Shown here one piece after another: positions 1 to 7,798 of a stretch of 27,637 nucleotides of DNA. The DNA comes from Azospirillum sp. 51_20 (GTDB taxonomy: Bacteria > Pseudomonadota > Alphaproteobacteria > RF32 > CAG-239), in assembly GCA_001917175.1 (NCBI GenBank), contig MNTV01000027.1, positions 1 to 27,637 on the forward strand. Direction: 5' to 3'. The notes beneath the pieces are model-generated. The model was not told the origin of the DNA. It searched no databases and saw only the letters and a program-made list of their open reading frames with translations. The translations under genes and the position numbers were made by a program. How positions within the stretch are numbered: position 1 is the first letter of the stretch; every line of letters starts with the position of its first letter.

Positions 1-85
1 TCAACGTCGTCTTCCCGTGGTCTACGTGACCGATCGTCCCGATGTTGCAGTGCGGCTTGCTTCTTTCAAATTTCTCTTTTGCCAT
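1..85 (-). CDS. tuf: Elongation factor Tu, N-terminal part (partial)
   Basis: Only the first 28 codons lie in the window, read leftwards from an ATG at 83-85. The translation begins MAKEKFERSKPHCNIGTIGH and continues into the P-loop GHVDHGKTTL, which is diagnostic of EF-Tu, the GTPase that delivers aminoacyl-tRNA to the ribosome. Two tRNA genes lie directly upstream on the same strand, as in the classical tRNA-tufB transcription unit of proteobacteria, so co-transcription with them is likely. The rest of the gene is beyond the left edge. Confidence 0.97.
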   Translation of the reverse strand, partial: MAKEKFERSKPHCNIGTIGHVDHGKTTL

Positions 86-136
86 CTGTGCTTCTTCCTG
101 TTTGTGTTGTTAAAACCAAAATCTTGATCAAAAATT

Positions 137-210
137 TGGAGCGGGTGAGGGGAATCGAACCCCCGTCATAAGCTTGGAAGGCTTCTGCTCTACCATTGAG
201 CTACACCCGC
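137..210 (-). tRNA. tRNA-Gly (TCC)
   Basis: The reverse complement folds as a cloverleaf. The acceptor stem is GCGGGTG/CACCCGC, the anticodon loop is CTTCCAA (anticodon TCC, reading GGA) and the T-loop is TTCGATT. The 3' CCA is encoded at 137-139. It lies between tRNA-Tyr and tuf on the same strand and is probably processed from a tRNA-Tyr/tRNA-Gly/tuf transcript. Confidence 0.96.
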
Positions 211-250
211 GCAAAAAATGTTTTTGCATCAAGCCCGTCGAATTAAAAAA

Positions 251-336
251 TGGTGGAGGGGGAAAGATTCGAACTTTCGTAGACTAAAGTCGACGGATTT
301 ACAGTCCGTTGCATTTGACCGCTCTGCCACCCCTCC
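251..336 (-). tRNA. tRNA-Tyr (GTA)
   Basis: This is an 86-nt class II tRNA with a long variable arm, as expected for tRNA-Tyr. The acceptor stem is GGAGGGG/CCCCTCC, the anticodon loop is CTGTAAA (anticodon GTA) and a 3' CCA is encoded at 251-253. It is the first gene of the leftward tRNA-tuf unit, with a promoter-like sequence just upstream at 398-424. Confidence 0.96.
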
Positions 337-397
337 ATAGAAAATTCCGACTGAGGGAAAGGAACTGACTTCCTTTTTGCAAATTTCATTCTTGCAA

Positions 398-424
398 ATA
401 ATAGCATTTTGCCGCGATTGTCAA
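398..424 (-). promoter_or_regulatory. Probable promoter of the tRNA-Tyr/tRNA-Gly/tuf unit
   Basis: On the minus strand a perfect -35 box TTGACA (419-424) is followed after 15 nt by TATTAT (398-403), preceded by TGC as in an extended -10. The spacing is short, and a 17-nt alternative (TTATTT) overlaps it. It sits about 60 nt upstream of tRNA-Tyr and just after the stop of the recycling gene at 433, so it would start a new stable-RNA transcript. Confidence 0.6.
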
Positions 425-432
425 CATCTTTT

Positions 433-2142
433 TTATTTTTGCCTGTGGATTTTTGTTTCCGCGGCCTTCAGGGCCTCCGGCGTGCCGACATGGAAAAACT
501 CGGCGTCGTTGAGAACAAAGCCAAGCCTGCCGCGGCTTTGCGCCAAATCGAAAAGGTCGCGCAGAGAAAATTTTTCGCGCGTTTCGCCGGCAAAAATTTT
601 GCGGCTGACGATCGAAATGCCGCCGAACATGTAGGGATAACCGGCGGTTTTGGCGGCGTTGCGTTCGATTTTTCCGCCGGTGCCGACGCGGTAGTCGCCG
701 ATGCCTTTGTCGCCGCAGACGTCTTTTAAGTCTTGCAGAAGCAGCAGAATGTCATATTTTTTTTCGTCCCAGGCGTCCGCCATCCGCCACAAAACAGGTT
801 TGTAGCCGCGGTCGACGAAAAAGACGTCGCTGTTGCAGACGAAAAAGGCGGGGTCTTTCAAAAGCGGCAGCGCTTTTCTGATGCCGCCGCCGGTTTCGAG
901 AGCTTCGGCTTCTTCGGAAAAGACGAGGTTGAAATCCGGACGGGCGGCGGTCAGGTGTTTGCGGATCATGTCCCCTCTGTAACAAAGGTTGACGACCGCG
1001 TTTTTGATGCCGGCTTCCGCCAGGCGGTCGAAGTTGTAGTCAATCAGCGCTTTGCCGCCGACTTTAATCAACGGTTTGGGCAGACTGTCGGTAAGGCTGC
1101 CCATCCGCACGCCGCGGCCGGCGGCCAGCACCATTGCCTGCGTAAAAGGTTTGCGCGCCGGCGCCCGCCGCAGTTCCCGCGGCAGGTATGCGTCAAGCCA
1201 GTTTTTGACTTCCGCCAGTTTGGGATATTCGAGGATTTGGTCCAGCATTTTCCACATCTGGGGAATATAGTTCAGGTAGCGGGTTTTGCCGTTGATCATC
1301 GAAAGGGTGGTAAAACGTCCCAGCACCCGCAGGTGGCGGAACAGCGAAAGAAAGGCAAACGAATCTTCAAAATCTTCGCGGCGGACGTTTTCAAGACTGT
1401 TGAAAAAATCGTCTTTGACCTGCCGGATGACTTCCGGCGAGGCCGGTCGGCGGTCGGCGGCCAGCAGACTCATGACGTCGTAAGTGAGCGGTCCCCACAT
1501 GGCGTCCTGAAAATCGATGATCGCGCATTCTTCCGCGTTCGGCGGCAGCATGATGTTGTCGATGTGATAGTCCCACAACACCAGCCGGTTCGGTACCCGG
1601 TAGGCCAGTTCCGCCAGCCTGTCGGCAACGGCGAAAAATTCCGCGGCGGCCCGTTCGGGCAGCGGCTGTCCGGCGGCCATCGGAAAATACCAGTCGGTAA
1701 ACAGGCGCAGATCGTCGAGAATTCTGCGGCGGGAAAGCTCGTTGACGCATTGCGGACGTTCGCGCACGGCGGCAACTTTGGCGGCGGCGCGTCCGGCCAT
1801 GCGGTAAAGGCGCATTTCGTTGTCGTCTGTCAGCAGTTTGGTTACGGTGTCGTCGCCCAAGTCTTCCAGCAGCAGAAAGCCGTTGCCGAAGTCTTTGTTT
1901 TTTACTTCGGGGACATAGACGCCGCGGGCGCGGAGAAAGGCGGAAAGTTCGACAAATTCGCGGGTGCGGCAGCGGCAGCCTTCGTCGTCCATGATTACCG
2001 CGCTGCCGCCGTTGTTAAAACGCATGCGGTAATATTTGCGGCTTGAAGCGTCGGTTGAAAGCGGGTTTAAGACAAAGGCGGCGCCGTTTGCGCAGGTTTC
2101 GGCGAATTCCTTTAATTTTGCCGGGCGGTCGAGATTTTCCAT
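433..2142 (-). CDS. Fused anomeric MurNAc/GlcNAc kinase (AmgK) and MurNAc-1-phosphate uridylyltransferase (MurU)
   Basis: A 569-residue protein with two enzymes in one chain. Residues ~1-330 are an aminoglycoside-phosphotransferase-fold kinase with catalytic-loop WDYHIDN near 190-196 and metal-binding IIDFQD about 15 residues later, the AmgK type that phosphorylates MurNAc at C1. Residues ~335-569 are a sugar-1-phosphate nucleotidyltransferase with AAGRGVRM and KPLIKVGGK motifs, the MurU type that makes UDP-MurNAc. Together they form the fosfomycin-bypassing peptidoglycan salvage route known from Pseudomonas and many alphaproteobacteria, where amgK and murU are usually adjacent separate genes. 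Expected to be cytoplasmic. It is divergent from a HAD phosphatase gene 89 bp away. A plain sugar kinase/uridylyltransferase with another substrate cannot be excluded by reading alone. Confidence 0.88.
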   Translation of the reverse strand: MENLDRPAKLKEFAETCANGAAFVLNPLSTDASSRKYYRMRFNNGGSAVIMDDEGCRCRTREFVELSAFLRARGVYVPEVKNKDFGNGFLLLEDLGDDTVTKLLTDDNEMRLYRMAGRAAAKVAAVRERPQCVNELSRRRILDDLRLFTDWYFPMAAGQPLPERAAAEFFAVADRLAELAYRVPNRLVLWDYHIDNIMLPPNAEECAIIDFQDAMWGPLTYDVMSLLAADRRPASPEVIRQVKDDFFNSLENVRREDFEDSFAFLSLFRHLRVLGRFTTLSMINGKTRYLNYIPQMWKMLDQILEYPKLAEVKNWLDAYLPRELRRAPARKPFTQAMVLAAGRGVRMGSLTDSLPKPLIKVGGKALIDYNFDRLAEAGIKNAVVNLCYRGDMIRKHLTAARPDFNLVFSEEAEALETGGGIRKALPLLKDPAFFVCNSDVFFVDRGYKPVLWRMADAWDEKKYDILLLLQDLKDVCGDKGIGDYRVGTGGKIERNAAKTAGYPYMFGGISIVSRKIFAGETREKFSLRDLFDLAQSRGRLGFVLNDAEFFHVGTPEALKAAETKIHRQK

Positions 2143-2231
2143 TGACCACGTCTCCTGAAATGTTATTATTCGTTAAGTCTGAAGCTTAGGCTTTAAGCTT
2201 TAAAATATAATTAAAGGCATGAGGAGGGGCG

Positions 2232-2879
2232 ATGAAGTACAAATATGCGGTGTTTGACTGGGACGGCACTCTGGCGGACACTTATCCGGTGATTTCGGCG
2301 GCGTACGACTATACTTTCGATAAAATGGGGCTGCTGCGGATTCCCTATGACGAAATCAAACGGATCACCAGCACCCTGCAGAACAAAGACACTCTCGGAT
2401 ACGTTTTCAAAGAGCGGCGGGACGAGGCGGCAGGGTATTTTTACGAATATATCGAAAAATTCCACACCGACCGGCTGGCGCCGATGTTCGGCGCGGAAAA
2501 GCTGCTCGGTTTCTGCTGCGAAAAAGGGCTTGAATGTTATCTGATTACCAACAAAAAAACGCGCTTTATCAAAGAAGAACTGGAAAAGCTCGGGTTCGGC
2601 AAATATTTTAAAAAAGTGGTGGCGGCCGGCGAATATGCGGAAGACAAGCCGCATCCCCTGGCCTGTCACGCGGTGTTTGACAACCGGCTGCCGCCGGCCG
2701 GCGAAATCGTGGTCATCGGCGACGGCGAAGCCGACGTCAAAACCGCGGCGGCTTTTGAGCATGACGGCGAACGGGCCGAATGCATCATTTACGATCCCAA
2801 ACGCAAATACCGCGGTCCCGAACCGGACCATAAGATAGAAAGTCTGATTGAAGCGGCGGCAATTTTGGAGAAAGAATAA
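2232..2879 (+). CDS. HAD-family phosphatase, phosphoglycolate-phosphatase-like; candidate MurNAc-6-phosphate phosphatase (MupP role)
   Basis: 215 residues with all four HAD motifs: FDWDGT (nucleophile Asp9, acid Asp11), LITN (motif II), the EDKPHP lysine (motif III) and GDGEAD (motif IV), plus a helical cap between. The start has a strong Shine-Dalgarno, AGGAG at 2222-2226. The Gph-like subfamily includes MupP, which removes phosphate from MurNAc-6-P to feed AmgK. The gene lies head to head with the amgK-murU fusion, which makes that role attractive, but Gph-like HADs are hard to assign by sequence and phosphoglycolate or another phosphosugar remains possible. It is followed after 2 bp by the RNA methyltransferase gene, so they are probably co-transcribed. 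Confidence 0.8.
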   Translation: MKYKYAVFDWDGTLADTYPVISAAYDYTFDKMGLLRIPYDEIKRITSTLQNKDTLGYVFKERRDEAAGYFYEYIEKFHTDRLAPMFGAEKLLGFCCEKGLECYLITNKKTRFIKEELEKLGFGKYFKKVVAAGEYAEDKPHPLACHAVFDNRLPPAGEIVVIGDGEADVKTAAAFEHDGERAECIIYDPKRKYRGPEPDHKIESLIEAAAILEKE

Positions 2880-2881
2880 CC

Positions 2882-3604
2882 ATGCAAAACAAAAATCAGG
2901 TAGTCATTTACGGGCGGCACGCCGTTTTCGCGGCGCTGGCCAACCCGCGGCGCAGCATTGTCCGCGTCGTTTGCCTGAAAGAAAACGCTGCCGAACTGCG
3001 GGGCAGAATCGGCGAAAAGAAACTTTCCGTCGTCGAGCGCCGGGAACTGGAGAAGATGCTGCCGCGGGAAGCGGTGCATCAGGGAATGGCGGCGGTGGCC
3101 GAGATGCTGCCGGGCATTTCGCTGGAAGAACTGTGCGAAAAGGCGCGGGAAAAGGAAAACTGCCATCTGCTGGTGCTTGATCAGGTGACCGATCCGCAGA
3201 ACATCGGGGCGATCATCCGTTCCTGCGCGGCTTTTGACGCGCTGGCACTCATGGTGCAGGATAAAAATTCGCCGCAGGAAAGCGGGGCGATGCTGAAGGC
3301 GGCGGCCGGCACTTTCGAACTGCTGCCGGTTTGCCGGGTGACCAACCTGTCGCGGGCGGTGGAAAAACTGAAAAAGGAAGGCTTTTGGGCAGTCGGTATG
3401 GACGGTTATGCCAAAACCGACGTTTCGGCTTTGCAAAAAGGCGGCAAACTGGCGGTGATTATGGGCAGCGAAGGCGCCGGCATGCGTCGTCTGGTGGAAG
3501 AAACCTGCGATCTGACGGTGCGGCTGCCGATCAATCCGGAAGTGGAAAGCCTGAACGTTTCGACCGCGGCGGCGGTGGTGCTGTACGAATTGAACCGGAA
3601 ATAG
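2882..3604 (+). CDS. rlmB: SpoU/TrmH-family RNA 2'-O-methyltransferase, RlmB-like
   Basis: 240 residues. The N-terminal ~80 form the small substrate-binding domain (VIYGRHAVFAAL). The C-terminal SPOUT domain carries the three knot motifs: DPQNIGAIIRS, MGSEGAGMR and PEVESLNVSTAAAVVLYE. These bind S-adenosylmethionine in the trefoil knot. RlmB methylates a guanosine ribose in domain V of 23S rRNA (G2251 in E. coli). Full length for the family. A tRNA-modifying TrmH paralogue is the main alternative, since both share the motifs. It follows the HAD gene by 2 bp and precedes the ABC ATPase. Confidence 0.85.
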   Translation: MQNKNQVVIYGRHAVFAALANPRRSIVRVVCLKENAAELRGRIGEKKLSVVERRELEKMLPREAVHQGMAAVAEMLPGISLEELCEKAREKENCHLLVLDQVTDPQNIGAIIRSCAAFDALALMVQDKNSPQESGAMLKAAAGTFELLPVCRVTNLSRAVEKLKKEGFWAVGMDGYAKTDVSALQKGGKLAVIMGSEGAGMRRLVEETCDLTVRLPINPEVESLNVSTAAAVVLYELNRK

Positions 3605-3613
3605 GAGATGACA

Positions 3614-4336
3614 ATGCCGGCAAATGTTGAAGTTTGTTGTTTGTGCAAGAACTATGACCGAATCCGCGCGGTCGACAATGTTTCCTTTAAGGCCGGAGAG
3701 GGGGAAGTGATTGCCCTGCTCGGGCCCAACGGCGCCGGCAAGTCAACGCTGATGAATATGATGGCCGGTTATCTGGCGCCTTCCGCCGGCGATATTTTCA
3801 TCTGCGGCCGCAATATCCGGGATTTTCCGCTTGAGGGCAAGCAAAACATCGGTTTTCTGCCCGAAGGCTCGCCCTTGTATCCGGATCTGACGGTGCGGGC
3901 GTTTCTTAGCTATATGGCCGGTCTGCGGCTGCTGGACAAAAGGGCGGCCGATCGTGCGATTGCCCTGGCCAAAATAGAAAACGTGGCGGAACAGAAGATA
4001 GAAACCCTGTCAAAAGGCTATCAGCGGCGGGTGGGCTTTGCCCAGAGCATTCTTTCCGATCCGCCGGTACTGCTTTTGGACGAACCGACCGACGGTCTGG
4101 ATCCCAACCAGAAACGGCATATCCGCAGCCTGATCGGGCAGATGGGCAAAAAAAAGACGATCATGATTTCCACCCATCTGCTGGATGAGGCGGAAACGGT
4201 GTGCAACCGGATCATTCTGATCAACCGCGGGCGAATCGTTGCCGACGGCACCGCCGGGGAAATTATCAAAAAAGCCGGCGCAAAAAATCTGGAAGAAGCT
4301 TTCTGTCAATTGACAACCACGGAAGACGAGGCATAG
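3614..4336 (+). CDS. ABC transporter ATP-binding protein, GldA-like
   Basis: 240 residues: Walker A GPNGAGKST, signature LSKGYQRRVGFAQ, Walker B VLLLDEPTDGLDP and the switch histidine in STHLLDEAE. An upstream in-frame ATG at 3608 abuts the AGGAG at 3603-3607, so the ATG at 3614, six bases away, is the better start. The subtype is that of ABC-2 exporters of the GldA/NatA kind. The stop TAG is followed immediately by the ATG of the permease fusion at 4337, so the two products almost certainly assemble into one transporter. The substrate is unknown, and the Gld name does not imply gliding here. Confidence 0.92.
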   Translation: MPANVEVCCLCKNYDRIRAVDNVSFKAGEGEVIALLGPNGAGKSTLMNMMAGYLAPSAGDIFICGRNIRDFPLEGKQNIGFLPEGSPLYPDLTVRAFLSYMAGLRLLDKRAADRAIALAKIENVAEQKIETLSKGYQRRVGFAQSILSDPPVLLLDEPTDGLDPNQKRHIRSLIGQMGKKKTIMISTHLLDEAETVCNRIILINRGRIVADGTAGEIIKKAGAKNLEEAFCQLTTTEDEA

Positions 4337-7300
4337 ATGAAAAAATTATGGATCGTGACCAAAAACGAACTGCTGCGTTATTTTATTTCGCCGCTGGCAT
4401 ATGTTTATCTGGTGGCTTTTTTGCTGCTGAACGGGTCTTTTGCGGTATATTTCGGGCATTTTGTCGACCGCGGCATTGCCGGCCTCGGTTCGATGTTTGC
4501 TTTTCAGCCGTGGCTTTATCTGCTGTTTATTCCCGGCATTTCGATGCGGCTGTGGGCAGAGGAATTTCGCAGCAAGACGGTGGTGCAGCTTCTGACCATG
4601 CCGGTTTCCGTTTCCACTTTGGTATGGGGCAAGTTTCTGGCTTCCTGGATTTTTGCCGCCGCGGCGCTTGTGCTGACGTTTCCCTTCTGGCTGACGGTCA
4701 ATTATCTGGGGGCGCCCGACAACGGGGTGATTGCGGGAAGCTATCTCGGCAGCTGGGTTCTGGCCGGCTGCATGCTGGCCATTTCGCAGACGATGTCGGC
4801 GCTGACCAAAAACCAGGTGATTGCGCTGGTGCTGGCGGTGATTGTCAATTTCCTGTTCTTTTTGAGCGGGGTGGAATATGTGCTCGGCTTTTTCAGGATG
4901 TTTGCGCCGGCGGCGGTGGTCGACATGGTGGCCTCGTTCAGTTTTCTGGTGCATTTCGGCACCATTGCCGGCGGGCTGCTGGAAATGCGCGACGTCGTCT
5001 TTTTCGTTTCGGTCATTTTGCTGTTTAACGTAACCACCATTCTGGTCGTCAGCTTCCGTACTTCGGGAACCTCGCGCTGGCTGAAGTCTACCCAGGCAGC
5101 CTATTACGTCCTCTTCTTTTTGCTGCTGCTGACGGCTTTTACCGGGCTCAACCTGACGGCCAACCGGTTTTTGCGTACCGAACAGTACGATTTTACGCAA
5201 GAAAAGCTGCATACGCTGACCCCTTCTTCCCGCCGGGTGCTGGAAAACCTGCCGGAACCGGTGACGGCCAAACTCTACTATTCGCCGGTTTTGGGACAGA
5301 GAAACCCGGAACTGCGGCTGATGTACGACCGGGTGCGGCTGCTGCTTGAGCAGTTTGCGCGTCTGCAGCCGGAAAAATTCAGCTATAAGATATATAATCC
5401 GCAGCCGCTTGACGATTTGGAAGACCAGGCGATTGCGGCGGGACTGCAGCCGCTGCCGCTGGTTGACCTCAACCAGAACGGCTTTTTCGGGCTGGTTTTG
5501 ACCGACAGTGCCGACCGCCGCGAAATAATACCGTTTTTTGCCCTTGAGCGATACGGTTATCTGGAGCAGGATCTGACGGAAAAGGTTTATCAGCTTTATC
5601 ATGAAAAAAAGACGCTCGGGCTGATCAGCAGCCTGCCGGTGTTTGACACGCCGTTTGCCGGCGGTTACGTTTCCCCGCGCTGGAACATCATGACCGAGAT
5701 TGAAAAGTTTTATGAGGTTAAAATCATCAACAGTGCGGAAGACCTGGCAAAAATCGACCTGCTGATGATGATACATCCGCAAAAGCTGCCGGATGACGTG
5801 GTCGGGGCGATCAAACAGTATTCCGAACTCGGCGGCAAAACGCTGCTGCTTTTGGATACGGCGGCCGAGGCGCCGCGGATTTTCTCGCCGGACAACATCG
5901 AGTTTTATCCTTCCAACCTGAACGGTCTGGACAAGTTCTGGGGATTCCGCTTTTACAACGAACTGGTGGTGGCCGATCTTGACAATTCAATCACCGTCGA
6001 CGCCACCAAAAACTATTCCACCAATCCGGTCTTTACCCAGGACGTGGTGCAGTTCGTGGCGCCGGCTTCAAGCATGAATCCTGATTTTCCGGTCACGAGA
6101 AACCTGCAGGGGATTTTGTTTGCTTCGGTATCGGCGGTGGTGCCGGACGGCGGGCGCAGCGCGTTTCTGCCTTTGATCAAAGGCGGCGATCAGTCGGGGG
6201 TTTTGAGTTCGGGAGTGGTTTATGAGGGAAAAAATCCGGCGGACCTGCTCGGCATGTTCAAACCCGACGGCAAGCTGAAGTTTCTGGCGGCGCTGTTGAT
6301 CGAAAAAAACAAGAAGAATCCGTTTGAAGTGATCGTGGCGGCGGACACCGACTTCATCTACGATACGTTTTGGAGCTCGGGGCGGACGATCTTGGAAAAC
6401 AATTATTTCATTCCGCTTTATGACAACGCCAATTTTATACTCAATTCGCTTGACTATCTGGCCGGCGACGAAACGCTGATCGATTTGCGCGGGCGGACGC
6501 AGAAAATCCGCCGTTTCGAGGGAATCGAAAACATGCGCAAGGAAAATCTGCGCAATTTCCGGATCAAGGAAAACGACATTTTCCGTCAGATTGACAAGAC
6601 CAAAAAGGCGTTGCAGGAAGTTTTCGGAAAAAGAGAGTTTGAAGAACGAAACAACTTCACTTCCGACGAACTGGCGGTAATTGCGGGAACGCGGCAGCGG
6701 CTGGATACGCTGAGAAGCGAGCTGGCGGCGATCCGCATGAACATGCACCGCAACATCGAACAAACCGGCATGATGATTAAGTTTGTCAACATATATCTGG
6801 TGCCTCTCCTGATTTTGCTGCTGCTGGCGGCGGCCGGGGCAAAAGGTTTTTATCGCCGCGGCGGTTTGTCGGGCAAAGTCAGAATATCTTTTAACCGGGA
6901 ATTTAAGACGGCGGCCGTCGTGACCGTGCTGCTGGCGGCGGCCGGCGGCGTTTCCTTCCTGCTGACGATGAGCGACGCCGGCGACGGTTATGAGAACCGG
7001 CCGGTGTTTGAAGGACTGACGGAAAAGCTGAACGACGTGGAAAAAGTCGTTTTGACGTCGGCCGAAGGGGAATTGAGCTTCTTTAAGGAAGACGGGGTAT
7101 GGAAACTGGAAGGGGAACCCTGCGCCGTCGTTTATCAGGAGCGCATCGGCCGTTTTCTGGCGGTGCTGGCCGACGCCGTTTATTATGAAAAGAAATCGGA
7201 CAAGGCCGAATATTTGTCCCGCTTCGGACTGGCGCCGAGTTCGGCGGAAGGGTCGGAAAGCGTGGAAGTGCGGCTGGAAGGCGCAAAAAATTCGGTGTTG

Positions 7301-7798
7301 GCGGACTTTTCCGTCGGCCGTTACGACATAGACATCGGCCGCGGCGCGCGGGCGGCATATATCCGCTTTGCCGACAAGTTCCAAGTCTGGATGATCAAGG
7401 CCGACCTGATCGATTTGTCGACCAATGTCGCCGACTGGACGTACGGCAGCCTGTGGAACCTGCGTTTCGGGCGTCTGAGCGGCTTTAACCGGACAAGCAA
7501 CCTGAACCGTACCGCGGAGATGGTCAAAACGCTGCTCAACGTCGGTTTTGTGTCTGCGGCGGAAGGGAAGCCGGAAGGGGAAAAAGTTTTGTCGCTTGAA
7601 CTTGAAGTTGAAGGCAGCCGGCAAATCGGAATTGACTTTTTGCAAAATAAGGAGCATATCTACGCCCGTTATCAATTCCGGCCGGAAGACGAAAGCGGTT
7701 ACCTCGGCTTTTTTGCCCGAACGGCGGAAAAATGCCATTATGAAATCAGCAAAGAGAATTTTGAGAAGATAGACAATGTTGCCGCAACCGTCCGCTGA
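4337..7798 (+). CDS. ABC-2 permease fused to GldG-like periplasmic domain and DUF4340-like domain
   Basis: A 1153-residue protein with three parts. Residues ~1-245 are a six-helix ABC-2 permease (GldF type), followed by a membrane helix at ~255-274. Residues ~280-810 resemble the GldG/ABC_transp_aux extracytoplasmic module (LHTLTPSSRRVLENL, LLLLDTAAEAPRIF). Two helices follow at ~815-838 and ~858-878, with a basic turn between. Residues ~890-1150 resemble DUF4340 (VVLTSAEGELSFFKEDGVWKL). In Bacteroidota and others these parts are encoded by two or three genes. Start and stop abut the ATPase gene and overlap the CDF gene. Length and uninterrupted frame argue against an annotation accident. The transported substrate cannot be read from sequence. 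Confidence 0.85.
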   Translation: MKKLWIVTKNELLRYFISPLAYVYLVAFLLLNGSFAVYFGHFVDRGIAGLGSMFAFQPWLYLLFIPGISMRLWAEEFRSKTVVQLLTMPVSVSTLVWGKFLASWIFAAAALVLTFPFWLTVNYLGAPDNGVIAGSYLGSWVLAGCMLAISQTMSALTKNQVIALVLAVIVNFLFFLSGVEYVLGFFRMFAPAAVVDMVASFSFLVHFGTIAGGLLEMRDVVFFVSVILLFNVTTILVVSFRTSGTSRWLKSTQAAYYVLFFLLLLTAFTGLNLTANRFLRTEQYDFTQEKLHTLTPSSRRVLENLPEPVTAKLYYSPVLGQRNPELRLMYDRVRLLLEQFARLQPEKFSYKIYNPQPLDDLEDQAIAAGLQPLPLVDLNQNGFFGLVLTDSADRREIIPFFALERYGYLEQDLTEKVYQLYHEKKTLGLISSLPVFDTPFAGGYVSPRWNIMTEIEKFYEVKIINSAEDLAKIDLLMMIHPQKLPDDVVGAIKQYSELGGKTLLLLDTAAEAPRIFSPDNIEFYPSNLNGLDKFWGFRFYNELVVADLDNSITVDATKNYSTNPVFTQDVVQFVAPASSMNPDFPVTRNLQGILFASVSAVVPDGGRSAFLPLIKGGDQSGVLSSGVVYEGKNPADLLGMFKPDGKLKFLAALLIEKNKKNPFEVIVAADTDFIYDTFWSSGRTILENNYFIPLYDNANFILNSLDYLAGDETLIDLRGRTQKIRRFEGIENMRKENLRNFRIKENDIFRQIDKTKKALQEVFGKREFEERNNFTSDELAVIAGTRQRLDTLRSELAAIRMNMHRNIEQTGMMIKFVNIYLVPLLILLLLAAAGAKGFYRRGGLSGKVRISFNREFKTAAVVTVLLAAAGGVSFLLTMSDAGDGYENRPVFEGLTEKLNDVEKVVLTSAEGELSFFKEDGVWKLEGEPCAVVYQERIGRFLAVLADAVYYEKKSDKAEYLSRFGLAPSSAEGSESVEVRLEGAKNSVLADFSVGRYDIDIGRGARAAYIRFADKFQVWMIKADLIDLSTNVADWTYGSLWNLRFGRLSGFNRTSNLNRTAEMVKTLLNVGFVSAAEGKPEGEKVLSLELEVEGSRQIGIDFLQNKEHIYARYQFRPEDESGYLGFFARTAEKCHYEISKENFEKIDNVAATVR

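Noticed and set aside
733..2046. Long open frame on the plus strand opposite the amgK-murU gene (437 codons)
   Set aside because: It is an antisense shadow: the product is rich in Phe/Val/Gln/Arg/Ala with no domain, whereas the minus-strand frame has intact kinase and nucleotidyltransferase motifs.
4346..5782. Minus-strand open frame of 478 codons under the permease gene
   Set aside because: His/Gln/Arg-rich antisense translation with no start site or domain; the plus frame has transmembrane helices and a coupled start.
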